The notes under the pieces: model-generated
What the model was told of the DNA's origin: nothing
The model's input: only the letters and a program-made list of their open reading frames with translations
The model's database searches: none
Source: Cryptomeria japonica
Taxonomy: Eukaryota; Streptophyta; Pinopsida; Cupressales; Cupressaceae
Assembly: GCF_030272615.1 (NCBI RefSeq)
Contig: NC_081405.1
Location: 472,552,008-472,616,007 of the forward strand
Reading direction: 5' to 3'
DNA: 64,000 nt
Position numbers and translations under genes: made by a program
In this document: positions 32,232 to 44,954 of the stretch, piece after piece
Position numbering within the stretch: the stretch's first letter is position 1
How the letters are laid out: each line of letters starts with the position of its first letter

Positions 32232-33674
32232 CTACTGCATTATCTGATCTCTCAAATCCGTGCCCATAGATATGGTGTATACCTCATGACATCTCCTACT
32301 CAAAGCATCTGCAACTACGTTTTCTTTCCCTTTGATGTAGTGAATGTCAAAATCATACTCGTACAAGAATTCCATCCATCTCCTCTGACGTGCATTAAGA
32401 TTCAGCTGAGTGAATATGTATTGAAGGCTCTGATGGTCTGAGTGTAGCTCAAAATGATGACCCAAAAGGAAGTGTCTCCACCTCACAAATGCATGCACTA
32501 CTGCTGCAAGCTCAAGGTCATGAGTAGGGTAATTAAGCTTGTGAGTCTTAAGTTTCCTAGACTCAAAAGCTATAGCTCTACCATCCTGCATAAGGACTAC
32601 TCCTAAACCTTCTAAGGAAGCATCTGTGCAAACCATGAAGTCAGCTAAGGGATCTGGCACCATAAGGATAGGTGCACTAGTGAGTGCCTTCTTAAGTTCC
32701 TGAAAGGCCTTCTCACACTTCTCCGTCCACTCAAATTTCTTCCCTTTATGCTGAAGAGAAGTAATAGGATGTGTGACTCTAGAGAATCCCTCAACAAAAC
32801 ATTGATAATAACCTGCTAAGCCCATGAAGCTCCTAACCTTTGTCACACTGGTTGGCATTGGCCAATCCATAATGGCTCTAATCTTTGATGGGTCAATTGA
32901 GATCCCATCACCAGATATAACATGACCAAGGTACTTGACCTCTGTTCTAAAGAAATCACACTTTGACAAACTGCCATACAACTGATTATCCCTCAAACAT
33001 TGCAAAACCTGTCTTAGGTGCTCCTCATGCTCCTTCTCATCCTGTGAATATACCAATATGTCATCGAGAAACACAATCACAAAATGGTCAAAATATGTGA
33101 GGAATACTCCATTCATGAGACTCATGAAAATAGCTGGGGCATTCGTAAGACCGAATGGAACCACGGTGAATTCATAGTGGCCATATCTAGTGCAAAATAC
33201 GGTCTTGTGGATGTCGCTATCCACTATCCTCAACTGATGGTATCTTGACTTCAGATCAATTTTGGAAAATACTTTGGCACCCTGAAGTTGGTCGAATAAA
33301 TCTTCGATCCTGGGCAAAGGATATCGGTTCTTGATGGTTACTTTGTTTAATTGACGGTAATCCATGCATAATCAGAGAGATCCATCCTTCTTCTTCACAA
33401 AGATGACTGGTGCACCCCAAGGAGATACACTAGGATGAATGTGGTCCTTCTCTAGGAGTTCCTCAAGCTGCATCTTGAGCTCATTAAGCTCATTTGTGGT
33501 CATCCTATATGGTGCTCTTGAAACTGGCTCAACTCCTAGAACAAGGTCTATATGGAAATCAATCTCTACAGGGTGGCATACTGGGTAACTCTGAAGGAAA
33601 TACGTTTGAAAATACCTTAAGGATAGGGTGGTCATCAATAGATGGTTCCTTTTCATCTTCCTCTCCTTTATCAC
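32232..33674 (-). pseudogene. Reverse transcriptase and RNase H of element T
   Basis: RT starts with [22 protein letters not shown] and [17 protein letters not shown], then a TGA (from CGA) before [20 protein letters not shown]. From 33365 the frame is open for 377 codons: [32 protein letters not shown], the catalytic box [26 protein letters not shown] and [22 protein letters not shown]. RNase H shows [47 protein letters not shown] and [12 protein letters not shown]. This is the best preserved pol segment of the window and could support a phylogenetic placement. Confidence 0.95.
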
Positions 33675-34308
33675 TAATGGTCATGGCAAATAACTGGCAT
33701 CCCTTTTGCATGTTCCACTTAAGCTGCATTGTGGAAATCATATGAAGAGACACGGGTCTCTGAATTCCAGTGATTACTATGGGAGAACCATGATCATCCT
33801 CACACTTGATCTTTTTCAGGTGACAATCCATCTTGGCTCTATGGGCATAAATCCAATCCATGCCATATGATCCAAGTGGTGTAACTCTAAGGTCTACTAA
33901 AGTGGTGATATTACCAATCTGAAGCTAACATTCCCTAACCTCTGATTCCACTGACACTCTAGCCCCTAAAGCTAACTCCACTTCCCAACTGACCTCTTGT
34001 CTAATTGCCACTAGCCCACAACGCTCCACAACCAATGGAGATATAAAAGAGTCAGTAGCTCCTGAATCAAATAATATAGCTACACTGCTACCTCTGATCA
34101 TACCTACAACCTCAATAACCATGGCCTGATGCTCTGCCTGGCGGTTGTCAACCGCTACGAAGACCCTATGGGACTTGCCCATATCCCCAACTGTCAGCTC
34201 TGATGCTACCATCCTCTGACTGCCTGCCATCTGACCCTGAGGAAACTCTCTCGCCATGTGTCCCATGGCTCCACATGTGAAGCAAGCACCACGTGCCTGA
34301 AACTGCAC
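33559..34308 (-). pseudogene. Zinc knuckle and protease of element T
   Basis: The knuckle CFTCGAMGHMAREF lacks the last Cys (Phe). The protease active site is VAILFDSGATDSFIS (Asp-Ser-Gly), followed by VERCGLVAI. After a stop near 33925 the protease-RT linker reads MDWIYAHRAKMDCHLKKIKC and QLKWNMQKGCQLFAM. A frame change near 33600 leads into RT. All parts are in the order expected for Tekay/Del elements. Confidence 0.88.
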
Positions 34309-34479
34309 GCTCTGTGGTCTGGAGAAAGACTGTCCCCCTGTTTTGCTAGAACCACTATACCCACCCCTAGAGGACTGTTGAGTCCTTACCGGAGGTGTGT
34401 AGGGAACTTGAGATCGTTGATCTTGCCTCTGACCCTAAGACTGCCACTGCATGGGCTTTATGCCCTGCTAACTCTACGG

Positions 34480-35541
34480 AGGCCTCTGCCTCTAGTTCTA
34501 TTGTGACTGCTGCGGAGGAGGGGGTTTTGAGAACCCTGATGTGTGTTTGTTGTTACCCTTCCAATGGGGTTTCTTAAATCCGTAAGTCTGGGGTGTAGGG
34601 TTACGGTTCTGGGACCGATCCCTCGAGTCCTGAGGTCTAACCTAAATCTCCTCTACTATCAAAGCCTTCTCCATGGCAACCCGAAGGCTCCCTGGAGTGG
34701 CCATCCTCATTAGTCCTGCTATGCCAGCATTCAGCCCTTTGATAAATCAGTTGATGAGAAGCTTCTCGTCTTTCGGGTAGTCCACATACAGTAAGAGCTC
34801 AAAAAACTTGCTCTCATACCGGGTCACCGAAAGACCCTTCTGCTGGAGGTCATGGAACTCATCCACCCTACGCTGTCTGTAGTGCTCTGATAAGTACCTC
34901 TCCCTGAATCTCTCTGTGAAAATATCCCATGTGAGAGTATCTGCCACTAAGCCACACTTATATTCCTCCTATCTCCACCATGTGGAGGTCGTTCCTCTCA
35001 ATAGGTGGACTACTACACATGCCTTTAGATTGCTCTCGTAGGAGCACAATGCAAAGCACCTATCCAGGCTCAAAAGCCATGCCTCTGCTTCTACCCCATC
35101 GGTAGATCCCCCAAAAGATGGCAGCTGAAGGTGCATAACCTCTCTGATTAGATCCCTTGGATCCCGACATGCCCTCTCATAATACACTGGTGCTACTACT
35201 GGAGGTGGTGCTGATAGGTGAATGGACTTGGTCTCATGCCCAGCCTGACTCTCTACGAGATTAGGAGGTGGACTCCTACTCCATTCCCATTCTACTGTTC
35301 TATGGCTCCCTGAGTTCTAGTTTTCAACATGATGATCGACTGCCGGAAGCCTATCCTAGACTATGCCAATCAGGTTCTGTAGAGCTAACAAGATGTCTCA
35401 GTTCGGGTTAACCGACCATTTGGGAGGAGCCTCTGGGTTCCCTTCTGGGACTGATTCCTCCCTATCGACCTCTTCGCCTGCCATGTGTTCACGCCTAGGG
35501 CCTCTACCATGTTTGCAAGCTTGTTGCGTAGTTGGAGGCAT
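34480..35541 (-). pseudogene. gag of element T
   Basis: The start is placed at ATG 35541 (MPPTTQQACKHGRGP), about 180 bases from the primer site. TGA and TAG codons follow at about 35400 and 35360. The capsid core is recognisable: MHLQLPSFGGSTDGVEAEAW, SLDRCFALCSYESNLKACVV, then WDIFTERFRERYLSEHYRQR, DEFHDLQQKGLSVTRYESKF and LLINXFIKGLN with a stop at X (about 34747). The linker to the knuckle (34310-34640) is Gln/Pro-rich with several stops. Confidence 0.85.
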
Positions 35542-35717
35542 CCTTATAAGAAAATAAAATAAAATGAGATAAATAAATAAATAATTTTTCGGAGAAAGAT
35601 TTAATTTATTAAAAATTAACTATAATAAATTAATATATATATATATATATATAATTTAATTAATTAAATAATTAAAGAAAAATGTAATGGAGAAAGGTTC
35701 CTAGTGTTGGAAACCTT

Positions 35718-35729
35718 GCTCTGATACCA
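35718..35729 (-). promoter_or_regulatory. Primer binding site of element T
   Basis: The minus strand reads TGGTATCAGAGC, complementary to initiator-Met tRNA, three bases after the LTR end (GGGCATGACA). Confidence 0.92.
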
Positions 35730-35732
35730 AAA

Positions 35733-36409
35733 TGTCATGCCCAAACTTTTGGGCGCAAACGAAATAATTTTTTTTTTTTTTTAAAACTTAACCTAATAAA
35801 ACTAAATTTGCTAAATAACGCATTAACAAGTCTTGTCTTAACTAAGTTTGGTTTCTTTTCAACTAATAATAATCTAAACATTAGATCAAGTAAGCGAGAT
35901 AACCTAAATTAAATACGGGATATTAATTCTCCAAAGAATCATTATTATCTCATTATTAAATAGTTGAATTCATTTTAAATAAAAATCTCTAATTTAGTTT
36001 GCAAGAGATATTTTTAATCTTGATTTATTCTTTAATTACCTAGAACTAAATTAATTAGTCCTAGCACTTAGGTTATTAAATCCTATTGTTTATTTAACGA
36101 TAATTATAATGCGTCGATAAATTTGACAAAAGGGCCAAATAATTTCCATAGAGAAATTTGCCCTTTAAGGATTACTCTCAAAAGAAACTAAATCTAGATG
36201 GACAAAGAAATATTTCCCCTATAGTCCAAATAGCTTACAAAAATCATTATAAAAATGTTCTAAAGGATTTTAATCCCCCAAAGGAATTAAAACTTACATC
36301 ATATTCAAATATTTATATACTTATATGTTTATAAAAACATATCTAAAATATAAGTATATAAATAGGGTGATAAATCTGAATCCAAACTTTTACTTTCATA
36401 TATAATGCT

Positions 36410-36448
<39 letters not shown>

Positions 36449-37164
36449 AAAGCATATAGAACTATATAAAATCGATTTAGGATAAAACAAACATTTAAGG
36501 AAACTAAGTAAAGTAGTGGGGAAATACCTTATCCAAAATTTGAAGGGTCTTCCCCCTTTTTAAAATTTTTTTCCTATACAATAAAATAACCACGAAACCC
36601 TAAAGCAAAAACAATTTAAAATTGGAAGAAAACATCTATTTGCTAACTTATATATATATATATATTTTATATCATATCATAACCTACCTTAACCCGAATT
36701 TTCGGGTTAGGGTTAGGCCGAGCTCATTGTTTTGATGCAGGGCCAAAGAGGGAGGAGGCGGCGTATTTCTATCCCCTTTTTTTTTTTGCAGGGGTCATGT
36801 TGGAGGAGATTCTAAGCAGAGGGTGGCGGAGGCTTATGCACAGGGGCTCCCCACAAGGATGGCCGCAACCGTGCCTGCGGGTCGCGGCCCACAGTGGCGG
36901 CCTTGGCCGATGCTGTGGGTCACGGCCCGCAGCACGGCTGTTGTCGTCTTTGTGGGGTGTCACCCACAAGGGAAGGCCGAAGCCTCCCCGACTGTGGGAT
37001 GTAGCCCACAAAGCGATTGGGGCCGTTGCTAGGGTCGCCACCCATGGCAGGGTGTTTCCCTTCCCCTGCCTACGTATAACCCGCAGGGCCGAGGGGGTCC
37101 AAAACAAATTTTTTTTGTTTTATATATATATATATATATTTGTTTTATTAATATGTAAAAAGAA

Positions 37165-37213
<49 letters not shown>

Positions 37214-40200
37214 GATATATTTGTTAATAGGAATATGCAGACTTCCAAAATAGAATATTTATATCTATATATATATGCACTCTTAAGCATTCAGTTTATT
37301 TATTTATTTATTTTTTATTTCAACTTTATAAATCATGTAGAAAACTAATAAGGAAAATAGCAGCTTGAAATAGATGAGGAGATTATTTTTTTTGTAAGTT
37401 TTAAATATATGAGAATGCTCTATATTTTATCCTACTTTCTTTAATATCACAAATCCTAATCTAACCATTTTCTTTTCTTTTCTGCACAGTAACCCTAGCT
37501 TAGAGGGAATATACTATATTTTCTTTGCTTAAGACAAATCTGTAACTATTTCATTTTATTTAAAACACAAACAACAAGCTAGTAGATTTAGAAATAATGC
37601 ATTTCTCTCTTTTTTTTTTTTAATCTAATGCTAACTTTTGAAATAGATGACTATTTAAATTTAAATACATTTTCTTCAATAAATAAGTGACAGAATGAAA
37701 TAGCTAGATTTTATATTCTGCAATAGATAAAATGACAGAATGCAGTAAATTTTAACAACTACAATAGCCTAGAAACATTTAAAATCAACTTAAAGTTAGA
37801 TATATTAAACCTATTTAACACACTTTGTAATTGTATTTAGCTCAAAAGGTCTATATGCATGCTTTTCCCATTTCCATAATTTTTTTTGCATGAGGAAATA
37901 AAATAACTTTAAATTTCAAAAGTAACATGAATGCAACAACTTTATTTTTGGTAACAATAGGACTTAATAAAACTTATACATTTCATTTTTGCAAAAATAA
38001 CTAAGTAGAATAATGCATTTCTTTAAGCATATTTAGAATACAATGTAGATAACATTACAAATAGGTTTGAAAACCCAACTAGTCTCTCCTTTCCATTGAA
38101 TAAGAACTTAGAATAAAATATATACATTTCTTTGCTTTTGAAAAATAAATACAACATTTGGCTTTTCTTTTACATAGCTGCAACTTAATTACATAATCCC
38201 ATTTCCTAATCTTTTCTGCAACTCAAGTAAAAACCAGCAACTTATATCTTTCTTTTTCCTTCCCATCCCAAGCAACCTACAAATAAAACATAAGGCTTGA
38301 CTATGGAGTGCTCACCTCCCAGCCTAGGCTTACTAGAAGCTACCCCCGAGCTTGGAGAACCAACCACTAGATGGGTTACACACAAACAACCACAACAAGC
38401 AAAGGGGTAAACACACAGCAAACAATTTTCCCAACCAAGGCTATACTTCACCACAACTTGTGATGATATTCCACGGGTGGAAGTGGACCAAATACCATTG
38501 GGGAGACTGTAAGCATGGAACATCTCAAGCCACCTCATGGCAACCAAATACAACACAAATACATCCCCACATCCTTATGCCCCCCAAAGACATATAAGCC
38601 ATATCATCTCTCCTTATGACCCCCAAATGCATACATAAGGCTATGCAACAAGGGTCACAAAGAACACCCTTGAGATCACTCTCCATAAGGGAGAGCCTCT
38701 CACCCAAGGCTGTCATACTTCTTCCACCCCAAGACCACCTACTCTCCCAAGAGTAGAAGGCCTTGGACACTCCCAATACAAGAAAATCATAAAAAGAAAC
38801 AAAGAAAAAAATTACATTTTCTTCCACAAAGTAAAATACATATAAACAACTTTTTCATACAAGCATTTCTTCAAACATACATATACAACATAAACAAAAA
38901 GAGAGTAAGAACCAACCTTAATCTACCTCAAGGTTTTGATAGATCTAATTGGGGATGAGCAGCCCAAATCCACACAATCTCTTCACCAACACTTGGCCAA
39001 AAATTCTATCCTACAACTATTCTTCAAAAATTGCATGATCTCCAACAATGGAGAGTGGGTGATTAACTCACTAAGTCCCTAATCCTTGCCTAAGAAGGCC
39101 TCTCTCACTCTTCCCAACCCCTTGGATAGAGTGAGAGTTCCCATTGGGTGGTCTTCCCAACCTCTTACATGTTGCTAAAACTAGAAAGAGAAAAGGTAAG
39201 AGAGGATGGGGAAGAGAGTTTGACACCAAAAGGGAAGGTTGTCTATCCTAGGAGGAGCCTTCTAAGTTGAATTTTCGCTCACCTTGGAAAAAATGCTTTT
39301 TGAGGTGACTAAACAATTCACATGGGAGTAGTCACATGTCTGAAAATACCCCTAACCCATAGGTATACCCTTTGGACCTTTGGAAAAGCCCTAAAACTAA
39401 CCCTAGGAGTCCATTTGACCCCTTAGAAACCCAACCGAAGTTAACCTACGGGTCAAACCTGAGTTGACCACTCCCAAGACTCCCTACCCAAGGCAAATTT
39501 GGGACCACACTCAAATGTTTGAAATGGCTTTGGTAGAAACAAACTCCCTCCAAGAGACAAGTCAAAATCAATGACACTAATCAGCACGAGTCAAGTGACA
39601 CAATAAAATACATTATATAAATCACACATGGAATTTGTCTCTTGTTGGATTACACAAATTAATAAAATCAATTTAACACACATGCATCATTTACTTTCAC
39701 AATTAAATTATGATACAAATAGGGTGTTGTCTCTCCAAATAGACAACCCCTGGCTTTACAAATGTACATAGGTCTAGGTTTGGTTCTCCATAATATTTCC
39801 ATGGTCACATGGATAATTTTTCCTGCGCATCTCAATTTACACATTAGTAGTTCCAAATAACCATATATATATTATTAAGCACATGAATTTGAATACACAT
39901 CAAATACTCATACAATTGACGGTAAGAAATCAATATCTCATATATCCCAATTGATCCACATAAGCAATTATCATAATCCTCAAAATTTGATCCATTCATA
40001 TTATAAGCATCCTATTTGTATCATCATAATGAAGTCCTGCAAGTCCAATAATGACATACATCATCACAAAGTAATTCTATTCTAGCATCATATAAAGTTT
40101 CCTATCCATAATGCATAAAAATGAAGCGTCAATATACGTCAATGTTATCCAAATCATGGGATCATATAAGTTCTAAATCTAGAATGCATAAAAATAAAGC

Positions 40201-40264
40201 ATCCATAGTAGTCTCATCATGAAAATAACAGAAATGCCAGGATGAGTCGGAGTAGGTCCTCACA
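35733..40264 (-). repeat. 5' LTR of element T (4532 bp)
   Basis: It pairs with 26311-30815. Differences concentrate at microsatellites: (GT)n at 36412-36446 is longer than in the partner, and at 37165-37212 an (AT)n(GT)n tract stands where the partner has (AT)n(TTTA)n. The CpG-rich island (36730-37110) has lost several CpGs by transition. It is followed by the TSD tttca (40265-40269). Confidence 0.95.
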
Positions 40265-40805
40265 TTTCAGCTACAGAGGCTGCTCTGTTATGAGGAACAA
40301 AGGTATCAGTACATTGTTTTAGTGCACTACAGATGTAGCTTGTATCATCAAGAATACTGAATTCAACTCCATTATAAGGAAATTTTTAGCATTGATGATA
40401 GGTAGATGGCACTGCTTGCATTTCGTGAATCCATGGCTTGCACAGCAAGATGTTGTATGAAAGAGGGAGGTCAAGCACCTAGAAAATAACATCTCTCTCC
40501 ATAGGTCCTACCTTGATCGGTAATAGTACCAGACCTTTAGAGGTTCTTTCTTCTTCATCATAAGCTTTGATTGTTATTTTCTTTGCTGGATCAATGATAT
40601 TTTCAGAAAATCCCAACCGTGTCACTAGATTGTAGGTACAAATATTCAACCCAGTGCCTCCATCTATCAAAACATGTTTGAATCGGTGTTTATGGATCAT
40701 AGCTTTGATGTGTAATGCCTGATTATGTGGGTGATTCAGTGAATTGTCATCTTCTTCAGAGAAGGTGAGGTAATGAGGAGAAGTCAGGTGATGACCACCA
40801 TACAT
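40265..40805 (-). pseudogene. Aspartic protease of element B
   Basis: The active-site loop is FKHVLIDGGTGLNICTYNL, with LGFSENIIDPAKKITIKAYDEEERTSKG and GPMERDVIF before a TAG at 40479. After the stop the reading continues with [30 protein letters not shown] and VPHNRAASVAE to the T boundary. Element A shows the same order (ILLGRPWIHDLQVVPSTYHQ and VPHNREASSS). Catalytic Asp is present. Confidence 0.88.
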
Positions 40806-41183
40806 GAAACTGATCTAGATCTAAGTCTTTGGGGACATTAGTAGTGAGAAGATTTGTCCAGGATCTCTCTATGAGCAGAAGAGATCTTAAGCAGTTCAAA
40901 AATGGAGATTTGAGCGGTAGTTCATTTCAATTGTTCGATGATTCTATAACCAGGAGAGGATGATGAAGCCAACTACTTAGATTTAGCTGTGATTGTATCT
41001 GGTTGTCTATTTGAAGAAGTTGGTAGGTTTGATGTTGCTTAATCAAAAGTTGAGGAACTAGCTCATTTGAGAGTAACTTTCTTTTCAATGTGGGTCACAA
41101 CATTTGCAGTTTATGTTTTATTTGTTTATCTTTGATTATGATCACATTGCAATACTCAAATTGGAAAGATTCAACCATGTTTA

Positions 41184-41420
41184 TCATAATGTCATTGTTA
41201 GTGTAGGTGTAATTGACTTTGGCACCTCCCTTGGATTTTGAGGAATCACCTTGTTCATAAGAAGCAAGGGATCTTTAAAAGCTCCGTGATCAGAATTAGT
41301 CATGTGATTTCCAACAACAATTTTGCCAGCATCGATGAGGTCCTGGATCTCATGTTTGAGTTTCATGCAGTTGTTTGTTGTATGACCCTTGTTTCGATGG
41401 TATTCATATTATTCATTTTC
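41184..41420 (-). pseudogene. gag end of element B with HRNKGH motif
   Basis: The reading YHRNKGHTTNNCMKLKHEIQ and DLIDAGKIVVGNHMTNSDHG matches FHRNKGHLTDNCQKLRHVIQ and DLIDKGVITVDG in element A, a shortened zinc-knuckle region at the end of Tat gag. Between 41420 and 41509 the reading is broken by stops. From 41184 to 40806 only scattered coding similarity remains. Confidence 0.75.
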
Positions 41421-41508
41421 CCTCCACCATTTGGGTTTAACTTCTGGATCATATGGTCTAGAGTTGTCTGGCAATGTTCAGATCATTTACCAATAAAGTT
41501 TTAAGAGC

Positions 41509-42879
41509 TTATTCATATAATTCTTCCAAAGGAGTGAAATCGCGTTTAGGCTTTGAAAGCCAAGGTTTTTCCTTAAACCACTCTTTTGATTTCTTCGGAG
41601 GGTTTTCCACCGCAGTTTCATCTTTTTTGAGTGCTTGTGTGCCGCTATCCAGATTAAATATTGTGGGTTTTGATTTTGTTTTAACAGTGTCTACCACTCC
41701 ATCATTAACAACATTTTTGTTATTATCTTTGTCATATTTCTAGTATTTGTTATTTTCTTTGGGACTAGATCCTTGTTGTGTTTCTTTCCAAAGTGATATA
41801 TCTCCTTTCTTTATAAACACATCTTCCATTCTGAGGGTACTATCTACCATTTTGTTTAATGAAGGGTACATTTGCATTTGGATGTTGTATTTCAATTCAG
41901 GGATCAAGTTATTGACAAAGATATTCATCTTCTCAGAATCTAGAATATGTTGTGAATATCTAGAGAACATCTTTCTCCAACATTTAAGAAAAGTGAGAAA
42001 AAGTTCTCCTATTTTTTGTTTGGTATTGCAAAGCTTGATCATAGTGATTGGATGATGAATGTTATAGGATTATTGTTGGAGAAACAATTTGACTAATTCC
42101 TCAAAAGTTTTAATTCCCATAGGTAGGTTTGAAAACCTTTCCATAGCTTGTCCTCCTAAACTCCTCAAGAAAAGGGGCATGAGATATGTTTGTTCGTGCA
42201 TGAAATCCATACATAAAGCACAAAATTCTCTGACATGGTCTTGAGGATCTGCATTACCATCATATTTGTCAAACTTAGGAATCTCCATTCTTGAAGGAAA
42301 TGGAGGCATGTAAATATTTTTGGCAAATGGGAATGGGCAGATTGTGTCTAAAGAATACCAATTTGATGATTTATCCTTGTTTTTCATTTATGTGATTTCA
42401 GTCTATAATGCTTGCAATTGTTTGTTTACCAGCACTAAGGGTGTCTCTTCCTCTTTAGTGATAAGGGTTTCAATATTATAATCAATAGGAAGTTTAGCGC
42501 CTTGTTTTGCTAGCTCTAGAAAATAATCTTCTTTTTCTCTAGCCATGATAATCTCCATCATTTTTTGGAAATCTTTATCCTTTTGACAGCTATTTATAAC
42601 AACTTATGTAGCTTCAAAGGCTTCAGACTTGCTAGATGAGGAATCATTGTCATTAGCATGGGTACTGATATTGTCATAAGTATTGTGTTTAGCAGCTTTT
42701 CTTTCTTTCTTTTCTCCAGACATGATGGGAGATAAGGGTTGATCAAATATTGGTAAATTTGATGATGAAGGTTTATTAAAGGTAGGGTCCTCTATGAAGA
42801 ATGGATTATCTTTTAATGAAAAGGACGATCCTTTACCTTTGGTATCTTTCTTGTGAGAACTTCTAGTTTGAGTAGGCAT
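41509..42879 (-). pseudogene. gag of element B
   Basis: It starts at ATG 42879 (MPTQTRSSHKKDTKGKG) with a Ser/Lys-rich leader segment. After a stop near 42604 the conserved N-terminal block follows as MAREKEDYFLELAKQGAKLP (about 42540-42480), then a TAG near 42390. The capsid core reads MEIPKFDKYDGNADPQDHVREF, MPLFLRSLGGQAMERFSNLP and MNIFVNNLIPELKYNIQMQM, with stops near 42070 and 41740. The order and motifs equal those of A, but the proteins differ at many positions, so A and B are separate families. Confidence 0.88.
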
Positions 42880-44932
42880 TTATAACTGATATGACCGAGA
42901 GCTAGATGTGATGCAAAAGTCAAGATCAAATTGAAGCTAGTTGTTCATTTAATGTAGTGATTTGAGAGAAGTGACTAAGATTCAGCCTGGTTTTAGGAAC
43001 GATCTATCCTGTATAAGATGTGATCTAAGTAACTTAGTTTGATTTAGTTTGATAAGTAGTTGATTGAACTAGATGAAAGATGATCAAAAAAATTGTGCAA
43101 CACAACGACAGGGGTACACTATCAAGATTGTTTATGCTCAGAATTATGATGACCAATTTTATGCTCGCTATAGACTGATTAGGAAAGTTTGACTGTTTTG
43201 GAAAAATGTGTAGACAAACAATTTTATGGACTGACAAAATCAGGAATTCGTACAATAGAGTTTTTCAAACCTAGACGACAATTTAATAGTTCCCAGATGA
43301 TTGAGACAGTTTCTTGTACCAGTTGTTGCCTAAACTCAAATGATAGTTTAGTGACCTCCAAATGACAATCTGATGAGTATGATGTTTATTTGTACGACAG
43401 TATGTTAGAGGACATACAACAATTTTCAAGAAACAAAACGATAATTCTATATACTCGGATGACAATTCTGACAAGGCCAGATGATAAACTGATAGGACCA
43501 ATTAAAACTCGTACAAAAATAGGTATATATCCAGACAACATTTCAATAGACTCGTATGATAGTGTATTGGATAGAGACAAGATTTTGACATAGACAGATT
43601 TTTTACGATTGACAAAGAGCAAATTTTGACTAGGACTGAGTTTGATGACTGACAACGACTAGTTTTTGACACGAACAGAGTTTTAATCACTGAGTTGTTG
43701 ATTTTGTTGATTTGTTTTCTCTAGTTTCAATATTTTAGTTTGAGTTTCAAGGATGAAAACACAGAAAACACACAAGATGTATAATGACTTTGAATCACAA
43801 CACGCTAACCCTACAAAAGTTGGCTTAGAGAAGAAAACTTTGCTTGCAGACTCAGGTACACAACCAATAGCTAATCAGAATATGACCATTGAGTCTCACG
43901 CAATGGATTCTCAATGCCATATTAGCCAAATCCAAATGCTAATGGGGGCACAAAATGGCAAGTATCTTGGGAGAGTTACTATCTCTCTTGCACAAAGATT
44001 ATCCCCCTTTTAGAGGTGAATTAGGTAGCCTCTATCTTATAGTTCTTAGTCAGAAATTGCATTCAAAATCACCCCTTGAAGTCACGCAAGCATGGTTGAG
44101 GCCTATAGCCCAACAAGGTACCGAAACAAGTTGTAGGAACGTAAACATGATTGATATCGCGAGGTCCCTACAAAATGACCGATATGAGAGATCTCAAAGA
44201 GAAAACTCAAATAATCTCATCCTCTGATACTTTAATCACCAGAGGCTTATTTCTTATAGTGAGTTCAAATGCTCAGGTCTAGTTGTACTCACTTGGGTCA
44301 TTCTCACAGGGTGATTACTTTTTCCCACTGTGACAGGCCCGTTAAAGGTGCACAAATCTCAAATTTAGAAAAAGCTTCGAGGGTAGAATTTTGATTGTTT
44401 GTGCAGACAAGAGCATACTCTCTTACCTCTTAGATTTTCTGAAAACACAAAAGAAGGATTTTTTCATTAACTAGATAGCAATTTAAGTGCCTAAAAATGA
44501 ATTTAAAGAATACACGATGTTCACTTGAATCTCCTCAGGCAACCTGCAAAAACAATGAATGAGTAGTCATATTGTTTTTGTGCAACAGGCATATTCTTTG
44601 ACAAGCATTCTGCAAAAAAACTGATGAGGCTATCAAAATTTCTCAGGCAAACAGACAACAAGCTAGGGTTAGCATTAATACCACCAAAATTCAATAAGAA
44701 AATCCCCCAAAATTACAGTCTATTTTAATACAGAAAACTAGAATACCGTATGAGTATTCTCACCGATCCGTATGATAATTCACGATGGACCGTACAATAC
44801 TTGCAGTTTTTCGTTCGAGCCTCTATGAAAACTCGCACGAGTTTTTGCAAAAACTATACAGAAAACATCCAAAAAATAAATCAGAAAAATAAAAGAAAGT
44901 TAATCTGCGAGGACAAAAGATGTAGTCTTCGA
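42880..44932 (-). other. Leader of element B
   Basis: Two kilobases between primer site and gag. CGTATGA-type short repeats lie at both ends (about 43080-43700 and 44740-44860). A block at 43860-43985 matches the leader of A (8540-8665) closely, including CCATTGCGTGAGACTCA and GTGCCCCCATTAGC. A single GTCTTATACAGGAT-type unit lies at 42984-43026. No conserved protein is visible; small open frames on both strands fall in the repeats. Confidence 0.65.
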
Positions 44933-44951
44933 GCCCCACAGTGGGTGCCGA
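44933..44951 (-). promoter_or_regulatory. Primer binding site of element B
   Basis: The minus strand reads TCGGCACCCACTGTGGGGC, a diverged copy of the TGGCRCCCACCGTGGGGC site of A and C. Confidence 0.75.
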
Positions 44952-44954
44952 AAA

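Larger units (their letters stand above)
26311..40264 (-). mobile_element. Element T: Tekay/Del-type chromovirus with 4.5-kb LTRs
   Basis: The TSD tttca is 26306-26310 and 40265-40269. On the minus strand: 5' LTR (40264-35733), initiator-Met primer site, gag, protease, RT, RNase H, integrase, chromodomain, polypurine tract, 3' LTR (30815-26311). Total 13.95 kb, internal region 4.9 kb. The C-terminal chromodomain and the FHVLVLRKY linker place it near Tekay/Del, a lineage known for long LTRs. Coding is broken by stops and small deletions, but RT keeps its catalytic box. Confidence 0.95.

Noticed and set aside
43390-43690. Open frames on both strands in the leader of B
   Set aside because: They fall in the CGTATGA-type repeat area and have no counterpart in the leaders of A or C.
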